A DNA stretch of 64,000 bases from Unio delphinus (GCA_029339505.1 JAQISU010000057.1:5600001-5664000), one strand, 5' to 3'. Positions 1 to 13,037 are shown, numbered from the stretch's first letter. Made by a program: numbers and translations. Notes: generated by a model from the letters alone, not told the origin.

Positions 1-312
1 ATATTCATTCTGCTGTAAAATCTAATATGGTTACAATGAGAATACTAGAAACTTTTTGGATTAATCTAATATGGTATACAATGAGAATACTAGAGACTTA
101 TTTCAGTTAATGTGATCCTAGTGGAATATTCATTCTGCTGTATAATCTAATATGGTAACAATGAGAATACTAGAGATTTATTTGAATTAATGTGATTGTG
201 GTGGAATATTTATTCTGCTATATAATCTAGTATGGTATACAATGAGAATACTAGACACTTATTTCAGTTAATGTGATCCTAGTGGAATATTTATTCTTCT
301 GTATAACCTAAG
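1..312. repeat. ~80-bp tandem repeat, about four copies
   Basis: Copies begin with gtggaatatt at about 121, 201 and 282, with a partial copy at the window edge. Each carries the phrase caatgagaatactagaga. The array is upstream of the first visible exon, so it is probably intronic. Nothing coding is seen in it. Confidence 0.85.
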
Positions 313-459
313 ATGAAATAGAATGAGCTTTTTTCCAAAAGAATAGTACACTTTGGACTGAAAACCTGCCCTGGAAAAATCAATTACTGAAGAATGATTG
401 TTGAAATATAGAAAATATGCTACAATATGTCTAGATACTTACTAGAAAAACTGTGCAAA

Positions 460-1660
460 GATCATGAATAAAATCAATGAAATATGCTTTAAGATGTTTA
501 TTCTGGGAGAAATGAAATAATTGAAATATGTTTAAGATGTTTTTTCTGACAGAAATGAAATCACTGAAATGTGTGTTTTAAGATGCTTGTTCTGGGAGAA
601 ATGAAATCACTGAAATATGTTTTAATATGTCTCTTATGGGAAAAATGAAATCATTGAAATATGTTTTAAGATGTTTTTTTCTGGGAGAAATGAAATCAGT
701 AAAATATGTTTTAATATGTTTTTTCTGGAAGAAATGAAATTAGTAAAATATGTTTTAATATGTTTGTTATGGGAAAAATGAAATCAATGAAATATGTTTT
801 AAGACATTTTTTCTGAGAGAAGTGAAATCAATGAAATATGTTTTAAGATGTTTATTCTGGGAGAAATGAAATCATTGAAATATGTTTAAGATGTTTGTTT
901 TAATATGTTTTTTATGGGAGAAATGAAATCAATATGTTTTAAGATGTTTATTCTGGGAGAAATGAAATCATTGAAATATGTTTAAGATGTTTGTTTTAAT
1001 ATGTTTTTTATGGGAGAAATGAAATCAATATGTTTTAAGATGTTTATTCTGGGAGAAATGAAACCATTGAAATATGTTTAAGATGTTTGTTTTAATGTTT
1101 TTTTATGGGAGAAATGAAATCAATATGTTTTAACATGTTTATTCTGGGAGAAATGAAATCATTGAAATATGTTTAAGATGTTTGTTTTAATATGTTTTTT
1201 ATGGGAGAAATGAAATCAATATGTTTTTAGATGTTTATTCTGGGAGAAATGAAATCATTGAAATATGTTTAAGATGTTAGTTTTAATATGTTTTTTATGG
1301 GAGAAATGAAATCAATATAATATGTTTTAAGATGCTTGTTCTGTGAGAAATGAAATCATTGAAATATGTTTTAATATGTTTCTTATGGGAAAAATGAAAT
1401 CATTGAAATATGTTTTAAGATGTTTTTTCTGGGAGAAATGAAATCAGTAAAATATGTTTTAATATGTTTGTTATGGGAGAAATTAAATCAGTAAAATATG
1501 TTTTTTAAGATGTTTTTTCTGGGAGAAATGAAATCAGTGAAATATTTTTAATGATGTTTCATATGGTAGAAATGAAATCAATTAAATTTGTTGTAAGATG
1601 TTCTGAGAGAAATGAAATCAATGAAATATGTTTTAAGATGTTTTTTTCTGGGAGAAATGC
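460..1660. repeat. Minisatellite with 96-bp higher-order unit
   Basis: The basic monomer of about 45-60 bp contains gggagaaatgaaatca followed by ttgaaatatgttttaagatg. Between about 840 and 1310 two diverged monomers alternate as a regular 96-bp unit, for example at 865, 961 and 1057. This is a higher-order arrangement formed by late amplification of a dimer. Confidence 0.85.
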
Positions 1661-2424
1661 CTATGAAATGTAAAGATTCTCTCCATCAGAACTATTTCAT
1701 TTTTGAATGATGTCAGCAATGACAAAAATAGTTTAGTGACCACCTATTGTATCAATTTTAACTTGCATATTATTTTTATTGTGTACATTTTAATGCACAT
1801 TCCTTTATTGTAATTGTTTGAATTTAACTTGCATAGCATTAGTGTAACAGTTACTACAGATTGTTATATATAAAAGCTTTCTCAATTCAAATTATACCAC
1901 TGACCTCTATGTTTTGGGGTTATGGTCTTCTTTTTATGTACATCATTGAACAGTCTTGAATGTGGCAGAGGCAAAAGTGCACTTAAATTACTTTATATTA
2001 TTATTATTCTTATTATTATTATTATTATTATTATTATATTGAACAAACATTCTCTGTTGTAATTGACAGACATCCTTAAACTTGACCCTACATAAGTCTG
2101 TGGCTTCTACTCATATCTACATCACTATTAAATAAAACACAACATCCATCTTCATATAATTTATATTAAACTGATCCAATTCTTTCAAATATTTTATGTT
2201 TGTAAAGAGAACTTCTGAATATCATTGTAAACTGCAAACACTGTCATAACCATTTCTACAAACAGTGAACAGTGTAAATTCTGTAGGTTTCTAAAAAAAA
2301 TCTTCTCTGTAAACTCTTCATAACACAGAAATGTTAATTTTATTAAAGAAATAAAAAAAAATTACCCAAACAACCCAAACTGATAGACAATAACATTTCC
2401 TGATATTTATTACCTTTGCTTCAG
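1661..2424. other. Intronic spacer
   Basis: No exon is recognised here. It holds a (TTA)n run near 1999-2037 and a pyrimidine-containing tract ending in the splice acceptor tttgcttcag just before 2425. Confidence 0.6.
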
Positions 2425-2541
2425 GTCCATGTGATGAGTTTAATGGTCTTTGTGAGCAGTTATGTATCCCACAAGGTTCAAACAGAGTATGTCGCTGTGA
2501 AGCTGGGTATACATTGCAGAATGAAACCTTGTGCATCTCAG
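2425..2541 (+). CDS. LRP/LDLR-like gene, exon with EGF-like module 1
   Basis: This is the first visible exon of a gene continuing to 25291; its 5' end lies outside the window. It is bounded by acceptor tgcttcag and donor gtaact, with phase 1 at both ends. It encodes one EGF-like module of LRP type with six cysteines, starting PCDEFNGLCEQLC and ending GYTLQNETLCIS. The phase matches the next exon, giving CISDPVSEKFLLVSDW across the junction, the usual EGF to YWTD-propeller order of LDL-receptor relatives. The eleven visible exons total 1,862 bp, about 620 codons. The encoded protein is a single-pass receptor. The family is clear; an orthologue cannot be assigned. Confidence 0.88.
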
Positions 2542-2722
2542 GTAACTATTGATAACACCATTAATATATACTACATATGTTCCACACCACACAACACAAC
2601 ACTTCACTACACTACACTACACTACACTACACTACACTACACTACACTACACTATTTTTATCATAGTATACTAAATGAATTTATGGGGAAAAATAGGTAA
2701 CATATTCATGGTGATTTAGATC

Positions 2723-2814
<92 letters not shown>

Positions 2815-3830
2815 TGACTAGTTTTGTCTTTTGATATTTTGTGCATCTTTCTGAAAGAAATAAACCTAAATGAGGACTGACATTAAGTTTTATTTTTTAA
2901 CAATATTTTTCCTGGATTTTTGTAAAGTTCATTGCATCACATTTTATTATTTTATCCTGTAAAAATACTCTGGCATGTGTATTCTTCTATTCTGTATGCC
3001 ATTTTGTAAATAAATAAAGTTTATGTTGAAGAAATATGACATGCCAATTATTTCAAATGTTTCATCCTTCTTCATTATATGGTAAGCAAATGAAATGTAA
3101 AATGTCAGTTTTTTTTCAAAGCTTGTTTATATAACATGTTTAAAGTTCCAATTGAATTCCAGTTGTGTTCCAAATAAGTTCTAATGTTGAATGTGCTGAT
3201 GTAGATTGATTTAGCCTTGAATGTGCTAGTATACCAATGACTTGGAATGTGGTGATATATTATAAGTAATTTTAGGTATCAGTTTTATAATCAACAAAAT
3301 TCCTTGTTTGAATTCACTATAATTCCAGATTAAAGTTTTAATCCAAGAATATTGTTGAACATTTTTTTAATTTAGTGAATTATATTTTGAATAAATAAAT
3401 TTACAATACACCCCCAAATAAAACTGAGCATAACAATACAGCTGATTCAACTTCTGATGTTATGACAAGAATGAATAATCCTTAAATTAACAAATTATAT
3501 ACCTCCCCACTTGACCTAGGTTACAATGACCATTTTCTGGAAATGATCAACTTAATTGACAAATTTCTTTTCTGGAAGTTTTTAAAGTGAAAATCAAGAC
3601 TGTATCTTTAACTCAAACTGAAGTAAACATATTTACAGTTAATTTTCTGAATATTTAATCTAAATTCATAGATAAATATTAGCTATGTATTACATTGTTT
3701 ACAAAATAAACATCACTGGTCAGGTAGAACTTTGACTCTTGACTAAAGTGAATTTATAGATATACATAACATACAAGCATAAAAAATGAAAACAGTACAA
3801 ATGAAATATACATATCAACACATACCTACA

Positions 3831-3866
<36 letters not shown>

Positions 3867-3897
3867 GAATAAGGTTGTAATGTAAATATATTTTCAG
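2542..3897 (+). other. Intron with microsatellites
   Basis: The intron holds a (ACTAC)n run near 2600-2653, a long (AT)n run near 2730-2812 and a (CA)n run near 3833-3863. The rest is AT-rich sequence in which no gene or mobile element is recognised. Confidence 0.7.
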
Positions 3898-4134
3898 ATC
3901 CGGTTAGTGAGAAATTTTTGCTTGTGAGTGATTGGACGCATCATAAAATATACCAGCTGGACCTTTCTACTTACAATATCTATGGAATCGATGTCTTCTA
4001 CACTAAAAGTCCGGCAGGCATAGCCTATGACCCAAGATTAAAGAAGCTTTTTTGGGGTTCGTTTGATGAATCAAACAACGTTATTACAACTGCTTTTCTA
4101 AATGGGTCGAAAGAAGAAGTGCTTCTAGATATTT
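3898..4134 (+). CDS. LRP-like gene, exon with YWTD propeller blades
   Basis: Acceptor tattttcag and donor gtaagt flank 237 bp in phase 1-1. The 79 codons read as LDL-receptor class B repeats: KFLLVSDWTHHKIYQLDL, then PAGIAYDPRLKKLFWGSFD, then a third strand ending EEVLLDI. In this family these repeats build a six-bladed propeller that closes against the neighbouring EGF module. The YWTD signature is degenerate here (VSDW, FWGS), so this is a divergent member. The next exon joins in frame to give LLDIYPNDIYPEQIAIDF. Confidence 0.88.
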
Positions 4135-4239
4135 GTAAGTAAAATGCATTTTCCCTCATGATTTTCAATGATATTTTCCTGTACTTTTATGTGTATCATC
4201 TGTGTTACAACATTTTAACCTTGGGGCATGACAGGGATG

Positions 4240-4560
4240 GTGGGTTTTTTGTTTGTTTGATTAGGATTTTTAACATAGCTTTAACAATTTTTCAGTCATA
4301 TTGCTATGATCTTCGCATTGAGGTAGTTTATATTGATGTCTAGCACTGGGACTTATAAAATGGTACTAACAGACGCCAAGCCAGGCACTTAGCATTAAGA
4401 TATTTTTGCTAGGACTGGCTGGTCTGGTGTCAGGATAATGTGACTGGGTGGGACATCATGCTACATGTCTGCAGCATGATGCCTCAGTGCTAGACATCAC
4501 TATAAACTGCCACACTTCAGTAGCAACATGACTGAAAAATTGTTAAAGCTACCTGAAATA
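4240..4560. mobile_element. SINE fragments in head-to-head palindrome
   Basis: The stretch 4250-4350 matches the minus-orientation tail of the SINE at 59404-59720 (acatagctttaa, cagtcatat, gatgtctagcactggg). The stretch 4360-4555 is the same tail in plus orientation (ggtgtcaggataatgtgac, gctagacatcactataaact, gactgaaaaattgttaaagct). The two halves can fold back on each other. This is either two insertions or an inverted duplication. No tRNA-like head is preserved. Confidence 0.75.
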
Positions 4561-4689
4561 TCCAAATCACACACACACATACACGCATACACATACACAT
4601 GCTTTTATTTTACAATGTACTCAAAATATGAAGTGTGTTTTGAAACATCAATCCAATGACAAAGCAACATATGCCATCTCATAAAATAC

Positions 4690-5045
4690 TTTTAGTACAC
4701 TGATTATCTGTCTTGCACCTTTTCTTGTACCAATCATTATATATCCCTAACCCTTTGTTTGTATGAATTATCTACCCATAACCCTTATTTTATACAAATT
4801 ATCTATCCATAACTTATATTTTGTTCAAATTATTTATCAATAACCCTTTTGTTTATGCAAATTATCTATCTCTAAACCTTTTTTGTGCAAATTATCTATC
4901 CATAATCATTATTTTATTTAAATTATCTATCCCTAACCCATTGTTTGCACAAATTATCTACCCCATACCCTTATTTTGTACAAATTATCTTAAACAAAAT
5001 CTTGTTTTTGTAGGAATTATCTATCCATAATGCATAATTCTACCT
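4690..5045. repeat. ~31-bp minisatellite, left part
   Basis: Diverged copies of aattatctatccctaaccc followed by a T-rich linker. The same array resumes at about 6215, so the LINE relic between them appears inserted into it. Confidence 0.8.
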
Positions 5046-5055
5046 GTATAGTAAA

Positions 5056-6210
5056 ATGTTTTTGAAAAGCATATACCCATTCAGGTCTATAATTTTTCGT
5101 AAGGAGCAATCAGGATTGAGAAAGTACCACTCATGCCAAATAGAACTTACCAAATTAATTGATCCTTGGCTGAAGGAAATGGATAATGGACATATTACTG
5201 GGATTGTTTACTTTTACTTCAAGAAAGCCATTGATCTTGTTGATCATGAAATTCAGCTGCAAAAGTTGAACTGTTACAGGTTCAACAATCCTTCTTAAAA
5301 CTGGGTCAAATTAGATCACACCTAACCCAAACGTCTCAACAATTAAGTATTGGTAGTATTAGCTCTCGAACTTACACTATTTATTCAGGAGTCCCTCAAG
5401 GCTCAGTTTTGGGCCCTCTCCTCTTCCTTTAAATAATGAATCCACAAATATAGATTGTTTGCACACAATGCAAACTTAAATATATAGTTCTGATACTGAG
5501 TTAACCAAACAAGATTAAACTCAGACCTTATTAGAGTCTAAAACATTGCACAACAAAATAGGATGGTAATTAATGAAGGTAAAACAAAATTTCCCTACTC
5601 AGCAGAATCAAGAAATATTTACCTATGGAAATGTGCAACCTATACTACGAGTCATATATTCTTCCAACAATGGATTATTGTGAGCAGCAAGCATAATGTT
5701 AGATGCATCTATTGATCATCCCTCAAAAACATTATTTACAGAACTTATAAAAGGTTCACAATATATGACAGGATAGATTTTCACAAGGCAGTTCGTTTAT
5801 ATAAATGTCTACGTGGAACTGCACCAGAGTATCGTTTTCAGGCCTTTTTCAACACAATACCAATTGAGATCAATATCACATGGAAACCTAGCTCAAAAAC
5901 CCAGTACAGAGCAATTTAAAAAGAGCTTCCAATTATCTGGTACAGTTCTGTGAAACAGACTTCCACTACATGTAAAATCTGCTGAAAATATTAGAGTATT
6001 TAAGAAGAGATATCATGAGCATGTATGTGTTTCTAATATATAATGGAATTTAATATGTTAATATTAAACATATTAAACTAAACAGTAATTATTGCTATCT
6101 TCATATAATGTGCATTGTTATGCTCTCCATAAGAGGGCCTTAAGGGAGAATAGTCCTTGACTAATGAGTCACCCTCTATAAATAAAGCATTATTATTATT
6201 ATTATTATCT
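5056..6210 (+). mobile_element. Decayed non-LTR retrotransposon (LINE), reverse transcriptase part
   Basis: Codons from 5095 read EQSGLRKYHSCQIELTKLID and then IVYFYFKKAIDLVDHE, the RT palm region of CR1/Jockey-like LINEs. The fragment near 5385 reads SGVPQGSVLGPLLF in another frame, the conserved RT motif. Near 5790 LYKCLRGTAPEYR belongs to the region after the RT domain. The 3' end has ataaataaagc followed by (ATT)n, a typical LINE tail. Several frameshifts and stops make it inactive. It splits the 31-bp minisatellite. Confidence 0.85.
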
Positions 6211-6214
6211 AACC

Positions 6215-6850
6215 TGAACACTTATTTTATTCCAATTATCTCACACAAACCCTTTGTTCCAATTATCTAACACAAACCCTTATATTGTAACAATTATCTT
6301 CACTAACTCTATTTTTATACCTATTATATATCCCTAACCCTTATTTTGCTCCAATTATGTAACACAAACCCTTATTTTGTAACAATTATCTTCACTTACT
6401 TTTTTGTACCAATTATCTATCACTAACCCTTATTTTGATCCAATTATCTATCACTAACCCTTATTTTGTAACAATTATCTTCACTCGCTGTTTTGTATCA
6501 ATTATCTATCTCTAACCCTTATTTGATCATCTAACAAACCCTTATTTTGATCATCTAACAAACCCTTATTTTGTAACAATTATCTTCACTATTGTTTCGG
6601 TAACAATTATCTATCACTAGCCCTTAATGTGTAGCAATAATCAATCACTATCCTTATTGTGTACCTGTCCAGTTATTTTTACTAACTGTTAATTTGTACC
6701 AATTATCTATCACTAACCCTATTGTGTACCTGTCCAGTTATTTTCACTAACCATTAATTTGTACCGATTATCTATCACTAACCCTACTGTGTACCTGTCC
6801 AGTTATCTTCACTACCCTTTTTTTTGGTACCAATTATCAATCACTAACCC
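6215..6850. repeat. ~31-bp minisatellite, right part
   Basis: Copies of aattatctatcactaaccc are spaced 31 bp, for example at 6411 and 6442, with diverged variants carrying gtacctgtccagttat. It continues the array left of the LINE relic. Confidence 0.85.
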
Positions 6851-7159
6851 ATATTGAGCAGTTAAAAATATTGGATATAAGTGAGCACTAATGAGTTGTG
6901 TTGTCATCAAAATGTAGAAAAATGGACATGATTCTATTAAGTCTCAAAAACAGGCAGACTAACAAATGACAGTATTCATAATTTATTATTTTTACACTGC
7001 CTGTAAATAATTTATTTAAAAAATGACGGTATTCATAAATTATTAGTTTTACAATGCCTGTAAATAATTTATTTCAAAACTGAATACTTAAAACACAGAC
7101 ATCAACTGAACATTATAGGAATAACCTTAAAGCCATAATGTTCATTTTTTTTTTAATAG
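6851..7159 (+). other. Intron end with a two-copy ~60-bp duplication
   Basis: The phrase gtattcataa, with tgcctgtaaataatttattt downstream, occurs at about 6971 and 7030 as two adjacent copies. The T-rich tract and acceptor tttaatag precede the exon at 7160. Confidence 0.65.
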
Positions 7160-7358
7160 ATCCTAATGATATATATCCTGAACAAATAGCTATTGACTTC
7201 TCAACGGGAAATATTTTCTTCACTGCACCTGCAAGGAGTCTGTCTGTTCTCATCCAGAAAGGATACATAGGTGTGTTGTCCAGCAATGGTCGCCATTCCA
7301 GAAAGCTTATACGTGGTGTTGACAGGGTGTTTGACATAGTTCTTCATCCACAACAAGG
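7160..7358 (+). CDS. LRP-like gene, exon with YWTD blades (continued)
   Basis: Acceptor ttttaatag and donor gtatgg flank 199 bp, entering in phase 1 and leaving in phase 2. It encodes PEQIAIDFSTGNIFFTAP, then YIGVLSSNGRHSRKLIRG and VFDIVLHPQQG. The pattern (A-I-D-x-x-T-G-N-I-F-F-T, S-S-N-G-x-x, V-L-H-P-x-x-G) is typical of successive LDLR class B repeats, with FFTA in place of YWTD. The next exon completes the glycine codon and reads GHMFWT. Confidence 0.88.
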
Positions 7359-7746
7359 GTATGGCTACAAACGTTTAGATAAATTAGACTCCTGAAAACC
7401 CTTTGTTACATTAGTACATACTCCATTACCATGTGAAACGTGGTGGGGGGAGAGCTAATAAAATGGTTACTTTTCACATTCCCTGTATGGTATGAATTTA
7501 ACTCTTGGTTGTCATATCCATTCATCAGCATTTACAACTCATTTGCAGACAATCATGATAACCCCACCAGCAGAGTGGATATGCCATCTTGCGGTAATCA
7601 ACTAAGTTTACCAAAGATTTATTTCAAAATGAACGCAAGTAAATACATAATTTCCATCACTTTAAAGGAGTAAATCCACAAATATCTTGCCTGCAACTTT
7701 GACTTTTAATTTTCATTTTATCATTTTCATGCAATTTCTTTGACAG
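7359..7746 (+). other. Short intron
   Basis: The 388-bp intron ends in ctttgacag. No repeat or gene is recognised in it. Confidence 0.6.
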
Positions 7747-7874
7747 ACACATGTTCTGGACATTGGGTGGTTCCAATAGATGCATTTGTAGAGCAAATAT
7801 GGATGGAACGAACACTGTGAAAGTTGTTTCCAATACTATAAGTAGTCCATATGGGCTGGCAATTGATTATAAAG
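7747..7874 (+). CDS. LRP-like gene, exon with YWTD blade
   Basis: This is 128 bp entering in phase 2 and leaving in phase 1, with donor gtgaga. It encodes MFWTLGGSNRCICRANMDGT and then SPYGLAIDYK. The match to the class B consensus (FWT..., A-N-M-D-G-T, P-x-G-L-A-I-D) is strong. It joins the exon at 13835 to read LAIDYKANILYWTNW, an almost canonical YWTD junction, across a 6-kb intron. Confidence 0.9.
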
Positions 7875-7879
7875 GTGAG

Positions 7880-8085
7880 ATTCTGTTTTTCATACTATCT
7901 GTGGTCAGATTTTATACTATCTGTATACTATCTGTGGTCAGATTTCATACTATCTGTGGTCAGATTTCATACTATCTGTGGTCAGATTTCATACTATCTG
8001 TGGTCAGATTTCATACTATCTGTGGTCAGATTTTATACTATCTGTGGTCAGATTTCATACTACCTGTGGTCAAAGTGTTACTTTG
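7880..8085. repeat. 22-bp minisatellite beside a splice donor
   Basis: About nine copies of actatctgtggtcagatttc with a 22-bp period start within a few bases of the donor at 7875. Reading frames through it are repeat artefacts. Confidence 0.9.
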
Positions 8086-8869
8086 ATCAACATTTACAAT
8101 GATCTCCTAATCAGTCACAACCAGAATTCATCTATATTCATTTATAGTTTGGCGGAAACTTTTGCAGGGCAAATAGATTGGCAGAGGTTGTACTGTTAAG
8201 CTGTTGGTTCCAGGAGTGGACTTGATTCTGATCTATAGTAGGACTATGAGACACTCAGCTTGGACTAGGTTTATCATTGGTATTGATCTGCACTGTTCTG
8301 GGTATGAAGATGTTGATCTGGCTGATAATGTCGTTTGTGGGATCGACTCTGCTGGGACAATTATCCCAGCATCTAATGCATGCTTGATTGATCTCTATTA
8401 CTATGAGAAGGGTCTCATTGATAACAATGTTCATTTTTGTCCTGCTGTCCTCCAAGGTTTCAATCTAACTCAAAATGTCTTTGTAATAGTGTCTAATTTG
8501 TGGGCAACCCATCGGCCATTGACAGACTTCTACCTGGTGCCATTGTTTCAGAAAAATACAAAAGATATTCTTAGCTAAAAGGCCAAGGACAGACATTGTA
8601 TAACAGCTGTAGTTGACTTGGAGGCAAGCTAACAGTCTTAAGGTCATAACCCTCAATTTATGTCAATCAATGGCTTTTATTTTATGTTGTTAAAATCATA
8701 TGTGCTGTCCTGGAAGTGATATGCTCTTGAATAATTCTTTGGTGGGCTGTCCAGCTTTTTTCTGCTCTATTGATTCAATGGTGTACACAGTCACAAAGTA
8801 GAGCCTTTCAACATTCCATGACCCACAGTTTAAGAGATGCTTTAAGGATTTTGCACTGTATGCAGAGTC
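8086..8869. other. Intron, nothing recognised
   Basis: A 124-codon open frame starts near 8204 on the plus strand. It shows no motif, no convincing start context and no splice sites, so I do not call it a gene. Confidence 0.5.
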
Positions 8870-10510
8870 ATCTTCTAGTTGAAATAGGTGCATTTTCAAA
8901 GATCACTTTTGAATGAGATCACTGTGTGTTTGCATCCTTGATGTATGGCCTTTTTGTTCCAATTAAGTAGTTTGGTCCTGGTATACTTTCATCTTGACAG
9001 TGGGTACTTCAAAACTACGAGTATTGGAGCATGTGTTTCTAGTTAGGGTATACACCTGGGTAAGGTCAGATAGGTATATTGGACTGGACTGGACCCAGTT
9101 AACAAAATGTATGATAGAGAACAGATTTTGAGTTTGATTCTAGACTGAATGTTTAGCATGTTAAGGGTACAGAGATGATGTGCTCAGTGTTTTGTACTCT
9201 GAGGATGAACCTAGCAGCCATGCTCTGAACTCTTTGAAGTTTGGTAGTAGAGACTGAGGTGAACCATGAGAGTGTCTGTCAATAGTGACACCAAGTTTTG
9301 ATACTGACTGTGAATTCAATTTTGTTATTTTTTATACTTATTTTTTGAGGTAAAGGATATGAATGAGAAAGTCTTTGCATGGTGATCAGGATGGCTTTAG
9401 TTTTGTCATCATTTATCTGCAGCTTGTTACATAACATCCATGACTTTATGTTGGAAATTCACTTTTCTGTGCCTTGGATGGTAGACTCAACTTTAGTTGG
9501 GCAGCTAGATTTGTATACTTGAATGTCATTGGCATACAATTGGTTAGACACCAGATGTTCATCAGTGACACTTGAGATGGCTAAGTGCATGATATGAAGA
9601 GAATGAGGCTAATAACATAGTTTTTGTGGAACACCCAGACATAGATCAACTGGGCTGGAGTGTTTTCAATGTACAGACACAATTTGTGTCATGTTGGCTA
9701 AGTAGGAGGTGATCCATAGTAAGGCTGTAATTGTGAATACCAAATACATGCTGGAGAAATGAATAATGGAATATTGTGTCATATGTCACAGACAAGCTAA
9801 TGAGGGAGAGGACTGTAATCTTTCCACTATTTCTGACGTTGAATCCATTTAAACAAGAGATCATTACCTACTTTAAGAAGGTAAATTTCAGTACTATGCT
9901 GAGGCGATATGCAGACTTTACATTTCAAAAGCGTTATTTGAACTGAGATGAGAGACAAGCTGGGATAGAATAATTGTTTCTTAAAGATTTTCGACATGAC
10001 TGAGATGGTTAGATTTAGTGCAATAGTTCTTTAACTAGTTAAGATCAAGTGGCAGTTTCTTCAACAGAAGCTTTGCAATAACAGTTTTGAAAAAATGTTG
10101 GGAATTCTTCTAATGAAAGAGACGTATTGGTGACATTGATCATGCAACAGGGATGTCAGAATTCGATTGAGTTCACATGACTTTGGGGTGCTCTTCATCA
10201 CAACTGTATGTACCAAATCCATTAGAAAGAGGTTCAAATGCTGTTAAATGCTGTATGTACTCTGACGTTGAATCCATTGAAATAGTGTTGTCAAGTTTAT
10301 CTTTAATCTGAGACTCTCACTGACAAAATGTTCAAAATTGTGCAGTTTGAAATTTCAGTGATCTTAGTACTGTAGTAGGCTGGTTTTGCTGCATGAACTT
10401 TATTTGTGACAGCTTACTTAGCAGATTCATTGATTTGCATAGGTATAGTAAGCCTTGTAGAGAGCCATTATCTTCTCAACCTTACAACATTCTTTTAGCA
10501 GTGCAAAGAT
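8870..10510 (-). mobile_element. Decayed LINE, minus strand
   Basis: The plus-strand text at 9300-9540 closely parallels 54440-54670 (gaggtaaaggat, gaatgagaaagtcttt, ctgcagcttgttaca), the better preserved minus-strand LINE at 53.7-54.7 kb. On the minus strand 9646-9864 reads NVRNSGKITVLSLISLS, then YDTIFHYSFLQHVFGIH, the RT region corresponding to LDLSAAFDTIDH in intact LINEs. Many stops and indels are present. The 3' end is at the low coordinates. Confidence 0.82.
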
Positions 10511-13000
10511 GGTCCTTAACATTACTGTACCATGGAGAATACTTTTGAATTGAGATTCTTCATTTATCATTTTCACAGTAATGATTGTCCATCTGCAGTA
10601 TCTTACACAACTAATCTGCACTATTCCCAAATGATGATGTCATTAATGGTCACGGAAGTGCCTCAGTGTCAACAGTCTCTTGTTCAATCACAGAAAATAT
10701 TATTCCAGTTTTGAATTCAGGATAACTTCCAATAAATGTTATTATCCAAGAATTTTGTAGAAGCACTTATGTACTTCCAGTGAAAAGAATCACTTGAAAT
10801 TCAATAAAACAAAATTTCAACTCAAACTGGTCACAACATATATTTGGAGCCTGACTGACTAATCTCTATAAAGACAACAGTAATAAGATTAACTGCACTG
10901 CAAAACAGATACCCATATGGAGTTCAAGAGTTCATCTTTCCAGAAACAATGGATGTTCGTTAATTGATAATGATTACGTCATCCAGGTATGGCCTTGACA
11001 TAATTTAATAATTGTTATTCTGAGAAAGAATTAAAAACAATAATAAAAAATAATTGTTTACCAAACTGTCACTGGTTCTGAATCAAGGTCAGAAACTAGA
11101 TACAGTGTTTCTATTATTAGTTATTTACCAAAAACCATCAGGTCAAACAGAACTGAACTGATACATTACAATAACATGTAATGGAATAACAAAAATTAAA
11201 ACTAACAAACAAACAATGAAATTAAATTAAATATACATAACAATCGCACATATTAAAATAACCCACCTGATCTAATGCATCTAATTGGAATTTACTTAAC
11301 TTTTGCAAGATCTTACCTAACTGACCTGTCCAATCGAAAACACTGTCAAACTTGTCCAGATATATACTATTACTAATATTATCATTAGTAATTTGATCAA
11401 AGGTATTTTTAGAACCTACCCAGTCTTGTCATTCTCAATATCTTAAAATAAAACCTATACACATATACAAAATTTAGCTAAAGATAATGATAAGTCATGA
11501 ATGAAATTTACAAACATATATTTTACTGCATTTGTATATGAAAGTATAAATGAGTTTTTCAGAGTAAAACTGCATGACTTTGGAAGTGCAGTATTAATCT
11601 GAGAAAACATATTTTCCCAAACAAGTGCAGTAACCTTTTTATTATATACTCACTTTGTTATTGTACCTAAGAATAAAGGATAAAATGTACAATACAATGT
11701 ACCAGAAAAACAAATTAAATGACTTTGAGATGTATTTCAAATAATACACAATCATAGATTTGTCAATATACGTTAAGAAATTGCACACATTGCACCATCC
11801 AGTGACCTTTTGAACTTCCTCATGTGCATGATATTAGTTTTTAAAAAAATTGTCATTTTAGTCTACTTAAAATTGAAATTTATAGTCAAAATGAGATTGA
11901 ATGCACATTGCAAAAAACTTTTCCAGTTGGTCTGGAATGAATGGATTTTTCCTTGCTTGGGGGGGGAGGTATTCTACTCAGTTCTGCTGGTTATGGACTG
12001 GATTTATTAGCTGTGTCAATACCGCATGAAGTATGTGAGATTTGAAAAGGGAGGAATGCACATTGACTCCACTGTTCTGTCAATGAATATTTGGAATCAT
12101 AATGTGAAAAAATATGATCTCTTTCAGTTGAAATTAAAATGATAATATGGAATATCACATCTATTCCAATATAAGTGCAGTTAGGAGAATGTTATTGTAG
12201 ATGAAAATGTAATCAGAATTAACAGTACAATTCACTGTGTGTAAGCAAGACTGAGAACACATGACATTTTTCAAAAGACATGTAATTCAGATTTGCAGAA
12301 CTAAGAAAGTACAGTTTTAGGAAAGATGCAAAAATGTAAGTATATTTTATTTCAGCTAAGGAATTCATATTTATGTTTTGTCTCTTGCACGTCTTTTGTA
12401 AGGACCCCATCTATGTTATGACCTGTATAGCATCGATTGCTGGCCTAATTCCAAGACAGTTAGTATATAAAACAATACGCCGCTGATAGATATGCAAAAG
12501 CCCTTGGCCTCAATATGCTTCACTATGCTATTTTTCTTAGACATTAGAGAGCAACTTTCATAGTCTGAAGAATTCTATTTGCAAAATGTTACTAATATTT
12601 CTCCTAAACAAACTGTTTCAATGATCAGACTGATATTATCAATTACTGCATTTCTCACTTTTGTTGTGGCCATTGTAAATATCATGTTCATTCGTTTGCT
12701 TTTTTGACAAGTTTCATTTTTGACTCTGTTCACTTGTCCATGTCATTCACTCTATCATCTCTACTTTCAAATAGACAAAACAGCTTCTTTAGTTCATCCA
12801 CAAATAAATCTAAAAAACTAAAACCTAAGGGTTTGTTATAAGAGTGTACATATTTTGTACAGAGTAGTATCTAATGCACTATACTCTTTTGAGACATTTT
12901 AAGGTGGTCAGTATTTTAAGGTGGCCAGTATTTTAAGGTGGTCAGTATTGCAAAATATTGAACAATTTGGACAATATAAGTTCATGAAGTGATAAAATGG
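10511..13000. other. Intron, nothing recognised
   Basis: AT-rich sequence without a recognisable exon or element. A short direct repeat of aaggtggtcagtatttt occurs three times near 12901-12949. Confidence 0.5.
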
Positions 13001-13009
13001 GCAGACACA

Positions 13010-13037
13010 AACATACATACATACATACATACATACA

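Noticed and set aside
8204..8578. 124-codon plus-strand frame
   Set aside because: No motif, no splice signals and no family resemblance. Such lengths occur by chance.
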